DNA from: CAWBRT01 sp050015355
GTDB taxonomy: Bacteria > Acidobacteriota > Terriglobia > Terriglobales > Acidobacteriaceae
Reading direction: 5' to 3'
NCBI GenBank assembly: GCA_050015355.1
Contig: JBEKBO010000002.1
Location: forward strand, 24,025-88,024
Length of the DNA stretch: 64,000 bases
Part shown: piece after piece, positions 1-7,597 of the stretch
Layout of the letters: the number at the start of each line of letters is the position of its first letter
Position numbering within the stretch: position 1 is the first letter of the stretch
Notes under the pieces: model-generated
Told to the model about the DNA's origin: nothing
The model's database searches: none
Seen by the model: the letters and a program-made list of their open reading frames with translations, nothing else
Translations under genes and position numbers: made by a program

Positions 1-2
1 CC

Positions 3-854
3 TCCGAGGTCTACACCGTCCGCGAGTTGATCGACCTTGTCCGCGGCAACATGGGCAAGGGCGCGAGCCAGACGGTCGGCTGGGAGACGCTGCTCGCCAC
101 GGAAGCGACCGATCCCGAGGTTGTGGCGCTCACCAGGGAGCGGCCCATCGCCAGCCGCCTCTGGTACCTCTTCGGCAGAACCGTCAATCTGTTCACCAAG
201 GACATGTTTCACCTCAAACTCACCGGACTCGAAAAACTTCCTCCCAAGGGACCTTTCATCCTCTGCGCCAATCATCAGAGCTATCTTGATGCGCCCGTGC
301 TCACCGCGGCGATGCCCTGGCACATCTTCCGCGATGTCTTCTACGTCGGAGACAGCGAGAAATTCGGCTCCGGGCCGGCGCGGACCATGGCGCGCTTCCT
401 GCGCCTCATTCCGGTCGACCCGGACGCGAACCTTGTGCCCGCCATGCAAGCCGGCGCCTACGGCTTGCGCCACGGCAAAATTCTGGTTCTCTATCCGGAA
501 GGCGAGCGCAGCATCGATGGCGTGCCGAAGAGCTTCAAGAAGGGAGCCGCAATTCTCGCGCACCACCTGAATGTGCCGATTGTGCCCGTCGCCCAGGATG
601 GCTTTTTCGAGGCATGGCCGCGCGACCGTAACTTCCAGCGCTTCGCCCCGCTGCGCATCCAAATCGGAGATCCAATTTATCCCGATCCCGCCGAAGCGCC
701 CGACGCGGCCTACAACCGGCTCACGGCCGAGGCGCGCCGGCAGATCGTATCCATGTGGGAGCACCTGCGCGCACAACGTTCCGCGCAACCACAGGCCAAT
801 CACCCCGGCTCCGGCAGCCCCGCCGAAAAGCATCAAGCCACGCACCCACAGTAG
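3..854 (+). CDS. PlsC/LPLAT-family acyltransferase domain, 5' end outside the window
   Basis: The reading frame is open from the first bases of the window, so this is the C-terminal part of a longer protein and the TTG at 27 is not a convincing start. The core carries the glycerol-3-phosphate/lysophosphatidate acyltransferase blocks in order: NHQSYLD (HX4D catalytic block), EGERSIDG (block III) and VPIVPVAQDG (block IV). Such enzymes move a fatty acyl group onto a lysophospholipid at the inner membrane. In related bacteria this domain often follows an AMP-binding acyl ligase in one chain; that the missing N-terminus is such a ligase is inference. The last ~20 residues are Pro/Ala/His-rich and probably not part of the fold. 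Confidence 0.85.
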   Translation, partial: SEVYTVRELIDLVRGNMGKGASQTVGWETLLATEATDPEVVALTRERPIASRLWYLFGRTVNLFTKDMFHLKLTGLEKLPPKGPFILCANHQSYLDAPVLTAAMPWHIFRDVFYVGDSEKFGSGPARTMARFLRLIPVDPDANLVPAMQAGAYGLRHGKILVLYPEGERSIDGVPKSFKKGAAILAHHLNVPIVPVAQDGFFEAWPRDRNFQRFAPLRIQIGDPIYPDPAEAPDAAYNRLTAEARRQIVSMWEHLRAQRSAQPQANHPGSGSPAEKHQATHPQ

Positions 855-968
855 CTACATCCCGACATAATCTCAGCCTGTCATGGCGCGGGTGCTTCCA
901 TGGTAGGTATGTTGCAATCTCAGACCATCATGACGTATCAGACTGTCATGGCGAGCGAAGTCGAGCCA

Positions 969-1088
969 CCTTTTGTTTCTCCTTTTGTTTCTCTTTTTGT
1001 TTCTCTTTTTGTTTCTCTTTTTGTTTCTCTTTTTGTTTCTCCTTTTGTTTCTCCTTTTGTTTCTCCTTTTGTTTCTCCTTTTGTTTCT
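969..1088. repeat. 12-bp minisatellite, 10 units, inside a dispersed repeat
   Basis: Ten head-to-tail copies of a 12-bp unit (C-C/T-TTTTGTTTCT) differ only at the second base, which is C in the outer units and T in units 3-6. The array is embedded in a copy of the dispersed element that begins with TGTCATGGCGAGCGAAGTCG (starting about 945) and recurs near 18530 and 52440. Because 12 is a multiple of 3, all frames stay open and give artefact ORFs on both strands. No gene is supported here. Confidence 0.95.
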
Positions 1089-1192
1089 GTGCGGGTGCCC
1101 CAGGTTCCGCGCCGCCAAGAAACTCCATTGAGACTATCCGCGCCACCTGGCTGGCTGTGCCGCCCGTAGCAAAAGCTCCTTTGGTCGTTCGG

Positions 1193-1436
1193 CGCTAACC
1201 TGGGGTAGTTTATACACTCACCGTGTTCGGCCGCCGAGTGCCCCGCGTTCCGTTCCTCTTTTTGGCTAACCTGTGGTAGTTTATACGTCCACCGCGTGAG
1301 CCCGCGTAGCGGGCATAAGACGATAGCCCCAGGCGCAAGCCTGGGGTACGCACGAAACCCGCACACCCCAGCCCGCGTAGCGGGCGTAAGAACCGACGGT
1401 GCCCCACATCTGCCGCGGTTAGCAGATGTGGGACTT
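1193..1436. repeat. cluster of short hairpins; last one at the 3' end of xerC
   Basis: The 580-bp gap after the acyltransferase holds several short GC-rich hairpins rather than a gene. Two fragments with the TGGGGTAGTTT-type end occur near 1200 and 1270. A complete hairpin lies at 1403-1432, with arms CCCACATCTGC and GCAGATGTGGG preceded by GGTG. This last element is nearly identical to the one at 2652-2696, so xerC is bracketed by direct copies. Its position right after the xerC stop suggests a role in 3'-end formation or mRNA stability; this is inference. Confidence 0.8.
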
Positions 1437-2459
1437 CTAACCTGGAGTAGTTCCTTTCGGGCGTGCCCGGGGATGCGTTTTGTCGTACACCTCCATCACT
1501 TTGCGCGTGGAGAGCTGCGTATAACGTTGCGTGGTGGCCAGGCGCTCGTGTCCAAGCAACTCCTGAATCGAGCGCAAGTCCGCGCCTTCCTCGAGCAGAT
1601 GCGTCCCAAACGCGTGCCGCAGCGTATGCGGATGCACTTCCGGCGACAAGCCATTGGCGACCGCTACGGACTTGACGATGCGTCCCACGCTGCGCGTCGT
1701 CAGTCGCGTGCCGCGATGATTGATGATCAGTGCCGTCGACGTTTTCCGCTGCTCCGCAAGCACCCGCTGACGCGCGTGCAGATAATTGCGCAGCGCCCAA
1801 TCGGCCTTATCTCCGAACGGCACCAGGCGCTCTTTCTTGCCTTTGCCGCGCACCATGATTCCCTGCTGGCTCCAATAGATGTGGTCGACGTTGATGCCGG
1901 TCAGCTCCGAGTTGCGGATTCCGCACCCGTAAAGCAGTTCGAAGATCAGACGATCGCGCTCGGGAAACGCCGCCTGCTCGGGCTGCGCCGCATCGAGCAC
2001 GCGGTTCATCTCTTCGATGCTGGGCACGCGCGGCAATTTCTTGGGAAGCTTCGGGGTAGACACCAGCAGAGCCGGATTCTGCTTCACCAGCTTTTCGCGC
2101 GCCAGAAACTTGAACAGCGAACGCACAGCGGCCAGCGCCCGCGCCACCGAGGGCTTGGTCAACCCGTGGTCGTAAAGATGAGAGAGGAAACCGCGAATCC
2201 GCACGTGATCGACCGCCTCCCATGCGCTCTCGCTGGGGTCCCCAGCGCGCGCCGCCGCTGCGCGTGTTGGGGCAGAAAGGTAGGCTGAGAATTGCTCCAG
2301 ATCGGTCTTGTACGCCTTGATCGTGTGCGGCGAGGCATTCTTCTCGCGCAGTGACCGCAGAAACTGCGCCACGTCGCGCGCTACCTTTGATTCTTTCGCC
2401 GGCGATTCTTTCGCCGATCCTTTCCCCGGCGCGCCGGAAGTGCCTCGTGGTTTAGTCAT
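1437..2459 (-). CDS. xerC: tyrosine recombinase, XerC type
   Basis: A 340-residue integrase. The N-terminal SAM-like domain covers roughly residues 26-130 and the catalytic domain 145-320. The catalytic set is visible: Arg in CGIRNSEL, Lys in the GKGKKE turn, HPHTLRH, His in LGHE, and the Tyr nucleophile in TTQRYTQL. The ATG at 2459 has AAGGA five bases upstream, better than the GTG four codons earlier. Xer proteins resolve chromosome dimers at dif with FtsK. Residues about 64-75 (PTRAAAARAGDP) are encoded by an inserted 38-bp hairpin repeat, in a loop between N-terminal helices, so the gene may tolerate it. A second Xer gene lies upstream in the same orientation. Confidence 0.9.
   Translation of the reverse strand: MTKPRGTSGAPGKGSAKESPAKESKVARDVAQFLRSLREKNASPHTIKAYKTDLEQFSAYLSAPTRAAAARAGDPSESAWEAVDHVRIRGFLSHLYDHGLTKPSVARALAAVRSLFKFLAREKLVKQNPALLVSTPKLPKKLPRVPSIEEMNRVLDAAQPEQAAFPERDRLIFELLYGCGIRNSELTGINVDHIYWSQQGIMVRGKGKKERLVPFGDKADWALRNYLHARQRVLAEQRKTSTALIINHRGTRLTTRSVGRIVKSVAVANGLSPEVHPHTLRHAFGTHLLEEGADLRSIQELLGHERLATTQRYTQLSTRKVMEVYDKTHPRARPKGTTPG
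2235..2272. repeat. 38-bp GGGGTCCCC hairpin element inside xerC
   Basis: A 38-bp palindromic unit with the conserved ends GGGGTCCCC and GGGG and a GC-rich stem specific to this copy. The same length and ends recur at 2577, 30674, 33145, 36261 and 51486. Here it is read in frame within xerC; the copy at 30674 gives the related peptide PTRATTARAGDP in an open frame upstream of the acyl-CoA dehydrogenase start. Confidence 0.85.
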
Positions 2460-2469
2460 TCCATCCTTC

Positions 2470-2620
2470 ACTAGTAGGTGTCCCGGAAATACCTTGCACT
2501 AACCAAAAACTCTCCCGAATGTCGCCCTGAGCGTAGCGAAACCAAAGAACCTCCTGAAGTGTCATCCTGAGCGCTCGGGGTCCCCGGCGACGGCCGCTTT
2601 TGCCGTTGCTGGGGTAGAGG
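2470..2620. repeat. composite palindromic repeat between xerC and xerD, carrying a 38-bp hairpin
   Basis: This spacer starts with a TAGTAGGTGTCCCGG end that resembles the left end of the element at 53993. It contains CCTGAGCG and TCATCCTGAGCG blocks typical of the larger dispersed palindromes, and ends with a complete 38-bp GGGGTCCCC hairpin at 2577-2614. No open frame in it looks like a gene. Confidence 0.75.
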
Positions 2621-2651
2621 AGGCTGGTGGCCCATATCTCGCAACGACCCC

Positions 2652-2696
2652 GACGGTGCCCCACATCTGCCGCAGTTAGCAGATGTGGGATTCTAG
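2652..2696. repeat. hairpin at the 3' end of xerD, near-identical to the one after xerC
   Basis: Arms CCCACATCTGC (2660-2670) and GCAGATGTGGG (2679-2689) frame a CGCAGTTA loop, preceded by GACGGTG. The unit matches the 1395-1440 copy at nearly every base. It begins a few bases after the xerD stop. There is no T run after the stem on the minus strand, so it is not a classical intrinsic terminator. Confidence 0.8.
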
Positions 2697-2702
2697 CCGT
2701 TC

Positions 2703-3635
2703 TTACTTCACCCCGCGGTCCTTCGCCCGCGGATGATACTCACGGTACACACTCTTCAGGCGGTCGAGCGCCAGGTGCGTATAAACCTGCGTCGTCGAAA
2801 TGTCTGCGTGTCCCAGAATCGTCTGCACCGTACGCAGGTCCGCTCCGTTCTCGACCATGTGGGTGGCGGCGCTGTGTCTCAGCATGTGCGGACTGGCATG
2901 CGGTCCGGTCTGCGCCGAGCTGGCGGAGACAATCTGCCAGACGCGCTCCCGCGTCAGCTTGCGCGCACCCCTGCCGATAAACAGGCATGCCGACTGCTTC
3001 TCGCCAGCCAGCGCCGCGCGCACGGCCAGATAGCCGGAGATCGCGCCGAGTGCGGCCTGGCCCAGCGGCACAATGCGTTCCTTGTCTCCCTTGCCGCGCA
3101 CCAGAACGTAGCCGAGATCGCGTTTCACGTCCTCCATGCGCAGGCCCACCACTTCGGAGACGCGCAGGCCGCCCGCGTAGAGCACTTCCAGCATGGCGCG
3201 ATTGCGCACATTCAGTTCGTGCCCGCACTTCGCCTTCGGAGCGGTGATATCGGAGCGTTCCAGCAGATGCTCAACCTCCGCGCGTCCCAGCGACTTGGGC
3301 AGAACCTTCCACTGCCGGGGCGAATCGATGTCGAGCGTCGGGTCGTGCTTGGTGTGCCGGTCCAGCAGCAGAAACCTGTAGCACTGCCGCAAGCTGGAAA
3401 GTTTGCGCGCCACCGTCCGGCCATCGGCCCCCTCGGCAAACAGCCAGTCGAGAAAGTCCCGGACATCCTGACGCCGCGCCTGCACCAGCCCGCGTTTACG
3501 TTTTTCGAGAAAGCCAATCCACTTTTTCAGATCGCCGGCATAAGACTGAATCGAGAGTCGGGCGAGTCCGCGCTCCACCTTGAGGTATTCACAGAATGAC
3601 GACAGCAGATGTAGGTCTTCCCGCGCGCGGCTCAT
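2703..3635 (-). CDS. xerD: tyrosine recombinase, XerD type
   Basis: A 310-residue integrase with the full catalytic set: Arg in AGGLRVSEVVG, Lys in the RGKGDKE turn, HMLRHSAATH, His in LGHADIS, and Tyr in TTQVYTHL. The N-terminal SAM-like domain opens with FCEYLKVERGL, as in XerD proteins. I prefer the ATG at 3635 (MSRARED) because the alternative ATG at 3653 lies inside the first unit of the repeat array upstream; neither start has a clear ribosome-binding site. It probably pairs with the XerC-like protein encoded downstream. The chromosomal dif site was not found in the window. Confidence 0.9.
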   Translation of the reverse strand: MSRAREDLHLLSSFCEYLKVERGLARLSIQSYAGDLKKWIGFLEKRKRGLVQARRQDVRDFLDWLFAEGADGRTVARKLSSLRQCYRFLLLDRHTKHDPTLDIDSPRQWKVLPKSLGRAEVEHLLERSDITAPKAKCGHELNVRNRAMLEVLYAGGLRVSEVVGLRMEDVKRDLGYVLVRGKGDKERIVPLGQAALGAISGYLAVRAALAGEKQSACLFIGRGARKLTRERVWQIVSASSAQTGPHASPHMLRHSAATHMVENGADLRTVQTILGHADISTTQVYTHLALDRLKSVYREYHPRAKDRGVK

Positions 3636-3646
3636 GCGTTTGAGTA

Positions 3647-3748
3647 TGCGCATTATCGGACATAGACGCGATAACCAATTGGGTGCGCATTATCGGACAT
3701 AGAGACGACGACCCTGCGCATTATCGGACACTGATGCAATAACCAATA
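3647..3748. repeat. three-copy direct repeat upstream of xerD
   Basis: TGCGCATTATCGGACA occurs at 3647, 3684 and 3715. In copies 1 and 3 the match continues at low divergence to a GATAACCAAT / AATAACCAAT box, giving a 34-bp unit; copy 2 lacks that box. The first unit overlaps the alternative xerD start. The left half TGCGCAT is similar to the XerC arm of classical dif sites (GGTGCGCAT), and copy 2 is preceded by GG, but no matching XerD arm is present. Confidence 0.85.
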
Positions 3749-3833
3749 GGTGTTTTTAACGTGTTTTAGACGCGTTTTAGCCGCCAAAAAATGATCGAAA
3801 TCGGCCTCGTGGAGTGGTCGGAGAGCCAGGTTC

Positions 3834-4565
3834 CTAGCTCACTTTTTGCGCTGCCAGGCTCAGTTTGTGAAGCACATCCAGCGCATGCAGCGGGCTTTCC
3901 GGACTCTCTAAGTGTTTGAAAAAGCAGTAGATTTCCTGCACTCGCTCGGAAATCCGGGTTACGTTCGTGGCAATCGAGGCGCGCTCGCCGGCCTGGTAAT
4001 CGGGTTTCCGGTAACGAAAGTAGACAAAATCCGCGGTGATCACTTGCGGTGTGGAAAACGCCTCGCTTTCGGCGATGCAAAGGGCCGCTCGATGTTTGCG
4101 CAGAACCTCGTAAGTGCTTTGTTGGAACCAGGATTCGTCTCGAAACTCAAAGGCGGCCTTTAAGCTTCGCGGCAGCATTGCCAGGAACGAGTCGAGCGTC
4201 TCCGCATCTGCCTTGCAGAGCCCGGGAAGCTGAAAGAGCACCGGCCCCAGTCGGTGCAAGGCCGCAAGTGGCTGAATCGATGAGAGAAAGCGCAGTAGCG
4301 GCTCATCTACGTTGCGCAGGCGATGGAAGTGCGTGATCGACTGGTGCGCCTTGAGCACGAAACGGAAGCTTTCGGGCGTTTCAGCCAGCCAGTTCGCGAT
4401 GGTCTTTTCCGAAAGCAGATGGCGGAAGGTGTAATTGACCTCAACCGCATTCAGCTTCGTCGCGTAATAGTGCAGGAACTGCTTCTGCGGCAGCTTTGGA
4501 GGAAAAAAATCGGGCTGCCAGGCCTTGTAAGCCCAACCGGAAGTACCAACGTAAATCTCCTTCAT
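3834..4565 (-). CDS. DUF72 family protein (YecE-like)
   Basis: A 243-residue protein with the DUF72 hallmark start YVGTSGWAYKAW and the blocks NAVEVNYTFRHL, FVLKAHQSITH and FEFRDESWF, spanning a TIM-barrel-like fold over most of its length. The biochemical role of the family is not established. The ATG at 4565 is chosen because GGAGG lies ten bases upstream; the GTG at 4577 would overlap that site. It follows the broken ligD gene by 45 bases on the same strand, so the two were probably cotranscribed. Confidence 0.88.
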   Translation of the reverse strand: MKEIYVGTSGWAYKAWQPDFFPPKLPQKQFLHYYATKLNAVEVNYTFRHLLSEKTIANWLAETPESFRFVLKAHQSITHFHRLRNVDEPLLRFLSSIQPLAALHRLGPVLFQLPGLCKADAETLDSFLAMLPRSLKAAFEFRDESWFQQSTYEVLRKHRAALCIAESEAFSTPQVITADFVYFRYRKPDYQAGERASIATNVTRISERVQEIYCFFKHLESPESPLHALDVLHKLSLAAQKVS

Positions 4566-4610
4566 GATTTCATTCACCTCCGATTGAGATTCGCCGCATA
4601 CCCTCGGCGC

Positions 4611-5725
4611 TCACGCGGGACGACGCTTGCGTGTGGTCGAGTCGCTTGGCGGCTTCGCGCCCTTCCTGCCCTTGCTCGCCGGCCGCCCTGATTGCGTTAG
4701 TTGCTCAGAGACAACGCTGCGTCGCTCGCCCGCCGTCGCGCTTCTTTTCGATGCAGCTCTCAAGTTTGGGCCAAGCCGAACGGCATCGCCGGCCGCAAAC
4801 AGTTTTCGCAGCTCTTCGAGCGCGGGAAGCTTCTGCCGCAGCTCCAACACCGGCGCAAATAAGTCTCCCATCTTCTTGCTCCGCGAAAGTACCTCGTCAG
4901 AGTCAAAGACGAGAAGCTCCGGATCGCCCTTTTGCAAGCAGCGCTCCACTTCGTCCCATTTCACGGGAGCCGATACGGTGGGCCGCGCTTTGGCGCGCAA
5001 GGAATAGACGCAAACCGTGGTCTTGTGATCGTCGTTCTGGCTCCAGTCGACAAAGACCTTTCCACCCCGGACGTTTTTTTTCATTTCGCTTACGACCAGG
5101 TCCGGGTGCTGCCGTTCCAGCGCGCTCGCCAACTCATGCGCAAAGGGCTTGGTTTCATCGTAGGTGATAGTGCTGTTTAGCGGAACGTAGACCTGCAATC
5201 CCTTGGAGCCCGAAGTCTTGGGAAAGCTCTCCAGCCCAAGCCGGTCAAAAACCGCGCGGACCCACAGCCCCACCTGGCAGCACTGCACGATGTCGGCTGG
5301 TTCTCCCGGATCGAGATCGAACACAATCATCGTGGGTCGCAAGATGTCGACGGCCCGTGACAACGACGTGTGCAGCTCGATGTCCGCCAGGTTCGCGCAC
5401 CACACCAGCGTCGCGAGATCCTGGACCAGGCAGTATTTCATCCACTTGTTGTTTCCCGCGCTCCAAACGGGCGCCGTCTGCACCCACTCGGGGCGATGGT
5501 CCGGACAGTTTTTTCGTAGAAGTGCATTCCCGTGACGCCATTCGGGTAGCGTTTGAGCGTCAGCGGGCGCGCCTCCAGGTGCGGCAGAAGCACGGGCGCA
5601 ATGCGCACGTAATAGTCAATCATCTGCCCCTTTGTGAAGCCGGCCTCGGGATAAAGCACCTTGCCGAGGTTTGAAAGCCGCAGCGCGCGTCCTTCGATAT
5701 CGACCACTGTTTCGTCTTTTGCCAC
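4611..5725 (-). pseudogene. ligD: LigD-type primase-polymerase, interrupted by a -1 frameshift in an A6 run
   Basis: Two overlapping frames together give one LigD polymerase (PolDom/AEP) of about 371 residues. The N-terminal part (from 5725) has LSNLGKVLYPEAGFTKG and ends correctly at GMHFYEK. After the A6 run at 5509-5514 the match continues one frame over as NCPDHRPEWVQTAPVW, then FDLDPGE (metal-binding Asp pair), SGSKGLQVYVPL and FVDWSQNDDHKTT. One extra A restores the whole protein. No ligase or nuclease domain is attached and no ku gene is in the window. The polymerase adds nucleotides at break ends in bacterial end joining. It may be a true mutation, a sequencing error in the homopolymer, or slippage-dependent expression. 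The C-terminus is a basic Lys/Arg-rich tail. Confidence 0.85.
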
Positions 5726-5828
5726 GACAGGTTAGATGCGATCGCAGATGCGCGTTTGCCAATCGGGCTAGGCCAAAACCAGAGATGGGCTGCCACTCTG
5801 TTCTGGCAGCGAAGCGCATGCCAGGCAA

Positions 5829-6701
5829 TTGCCCCGCGATTTTCGCAACTCGCCCGATCCAGCGGCCATCCAAGCGCATGTGGCGAACGATCAGCAAAAA
5901 CCGCTTCCAGTCAGTTCATCGCAGCCGCCGCCGTTTCCCGAAGAGCAGCGGCAACTGTTCCGCGAAGTGCTGGAGCTGTTCAACCGTCATTGCGTTCCCT
6001 ACGCGGTCTCCGGCGCCTTCGCCTTGCAGAAACACACGGGCATATGGCGCGACACCAAGGATCTCGATCTGTTCCTTCCCGCCGACGATGTGCCCTCAGC
6101 CTTGCGCGGCCTGCATGACGCGGGCTTCCAGACGGAGGTCTGCGATCCGGTCTGGCTCGCGAAGGCGCATCGCGGCGAGTACTTCGTAGACCTGATCACG
6201 GGGATGAGCAATGCCGTGATCACGGTCGATCGTTCCTGGATCTCGCATGCTAGCCTTTCTGAAGTATTTGGCGTGCCGACCCGTGTTCTGGCGCCGGAGG
6301 AGCTGATCGCGTCGAAGTTGTTCGTAACTCGCCGCGAACGCTTCGACGGAGCCGACATCGTTCACGTCATCCACGGCACTCGCGGCAATCTCGACTGGAG
6401 CCGCATTCTGGCTCTTGCCGGCAAGCACTGGGGAGTCGTGCTCTGGGCGATCGTACTTTTCCAGTACGTCTATCCCGCTCAAGCCGGCTACATCCCGCGA
6501 GCGGTCTGGGACGATTTGCTGGCGCGTTTCCGCTCGGAAGTGGAACACCCCGACCCAAATGCGCAATTTCGCGGCAGCCTCATCGACGAGAATATGTTCG
6601 CCATTGATGCCGGTGAATGGGGTCTCGACAACTTGGTGAAACAATTCCGTCTTATGCGCGAGAAGATAATTCCGATTGCCCGGAAAGACACCGCTGCCTG
6701 A
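5829..6701 (+). CDS. nucleotidyltransferase-fold protein
   Basis: A 290-residue protein. Residues about 35-150 resemble the minimal nucleotidyltransferase fold: YAVSGAFALQKHTG, then the paired acidic motif TKDLDLFLP, and a third acidic position in YFVDLITG. The helix RVLAPEELIASKLFV is typical of the AbiEii/MNT-like group of predicted nucleotidyltransferases. The C-terminal ~100 residues are helical and unassigned. The TTG start is weak; a GTG at 5879 is possible. No partner antitoxin gene adjoins it, so a toxin role is not supported. It diverges from ligD with about 100 bp between them. Confidence 0.65.
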   Translation: MPRDFRNSPDPAAIQAHVANDQQKPLPVSSSQPPPFPEEQRQLFREVLELFNRHCVPYAVSGAFALQKHTGIWRDTKDLDLFLPADDVPSALRGLHDAGFQTEVCDPVWLAKAHRGEYFVDLITGMSNAVITVDRSWISHASLSEVFGVPTRVLAPEELIASKLFVTRRERFDGADIVHVIHGTRGNLDWSRILALAGKHWGVVLWAIVLFQYVYPAQAGYIPRAVWDDLLARFRSEVEHPDPNAQFRGSLIDENMFAIDAGEWGLDNLVKQFRLMREKIIPIARKDTAA

Positions 6702-6742
6702 CCAATCAGCATGGTGATTGTAACCATTGGGGGAAAACAGGG

Positions 6743-7450
6743 ATGAGAATCGCCGCCACCGCGGACCTTCATTTCACGCCCCAGATGTATGACAAGATTC
6801 GCGATCAGATGAACCGGGTGCGCGACGAAGCCGACGTGCTCGTCCTCGCCGGCGACCTGACGAATTACGGCCGGCCTGCGGAAATGGAGTCTCTGCTGAA
6901 TGCGCTGGTGCGGCTGCGCATTCCGATTGTCGCGGTGTTGGGTAATCACGATTACGAAAGCGGCAAGCAAGAAGAGCTGATCAACATGATGACGGCTGAA
7001 GGCGTCAAGGTTCTGGATGGTACCGCTTACGAGCGCGACGGGGTTGGCTTCGCCGGAACGAAAGGCTTCCTGGGCGGATTCGGCCGCGGAATGCTGACCG
7101 CTTTCGGCGAGCCCGAGGTGAAAGCCTTTGTCCAGAGTTCCATCGACGAAGCGCTCAAGCTGGAGCGCGCCCTGTCGCTGCTGCGCACGGAAAGGCGGGT
7201 CATCGTCGTCCATTACTCTCCGATCGCCGACACCGTGAAGGGCGAGCCGATGGAGATTTATCCCTATCTTGGCAACTCGCGCCTTGCTGAGGTGGTGGAC
7301 CGGCATGGCGCCAGCATTATCGTACACGGCCATGCCCACCACGGGGCAGCCGATGGCAAAACCACGTCCGGCATTCCGGTCTACAACGTCGCACTGTCCA
7401 TTTTGCAGCGCCTGAATCCACCGATGCCTTATCGCATATTCGACGTCTAA
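6743..7450 (+). CDS. calcineurin-like metallophosphoesterase
   Basis: A 235-residue single-domain phosphoesterase with all metal-ligand motifs: TADLHF at the N-terminus, LAGDLTNYG, LGNHDYESG, VVHYSPI and VHGHAHHGA. These form the dinuclear metal centre of the MPP superfamily. The ATG at 6743 is chosen because the first motif follows at residue 6 and a G-rich stretch (GGGGGAAAACAGGG) precedes it; the open frame further upstream has no homology. The substrate cannot be inferred. The gene begins 41 bases after the nucleotidyltransferase stop, so they may share a transcript. Confidence 0.85.
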   Translation: MRIAATADLHFTPQMYDKIRDQMNRVRDEADVLVLAGDLTNYGRPAEMESLLNALVRLRIPIVAVLGNHDYESGKQEELINMMTAEGVKVLDGTAYERDGVGFAGTKGFLGGFGRGMLTAFGEPEVKAFVQSSIDEALKLERALSLLRTERRVIVVHYSPIADTVKGEPMEIYPYLGNSRLAEVVDRHGASIIVHGHAHHGAADGKTTSGIPVYNVALSILQRLNPPMPYRIFDV

Positions 7451-7597
7451 TAGACGGTGGAGAAACGCGCCGGCTCAAATCTGGTGCATTTGACACAGCT
7501 ATCTCGCATCTGTAACTTCGACAAGTTCGGGCGAATCGCGTGGGGATGCTTGGTATCCACCATTCCTATTGCCGATGAAGCGCCCGACGGAGGCAGG

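Noticed and set aside
969..1088. Possible CRISPR array
   Set aside because: Units are contiguous 12-mers with no spacers, and no cas genes are present.
873..1366. Several open frames across the 12-bp array, in both strands, rich in KETKGETK or FVSPFVS
   Set aside because: They exist only because a 12-bp unit without stops is repeated; no start signal, no homology, and the same region is a dispersed repeat.
1437..3653. Integron or phage integrase locus
   Set aside because: Both proteins look like chromosomal XerC/XerD, and no attC array, phage gene or cargo cassette is seen.
5829..6701. AbiEii-type toxin of a toxin-antitoxin pair
   Set aside because: The nucleotidyltransferase-like motif is there but no antitoxin gene adjoins it; the neighbours are unrelated.
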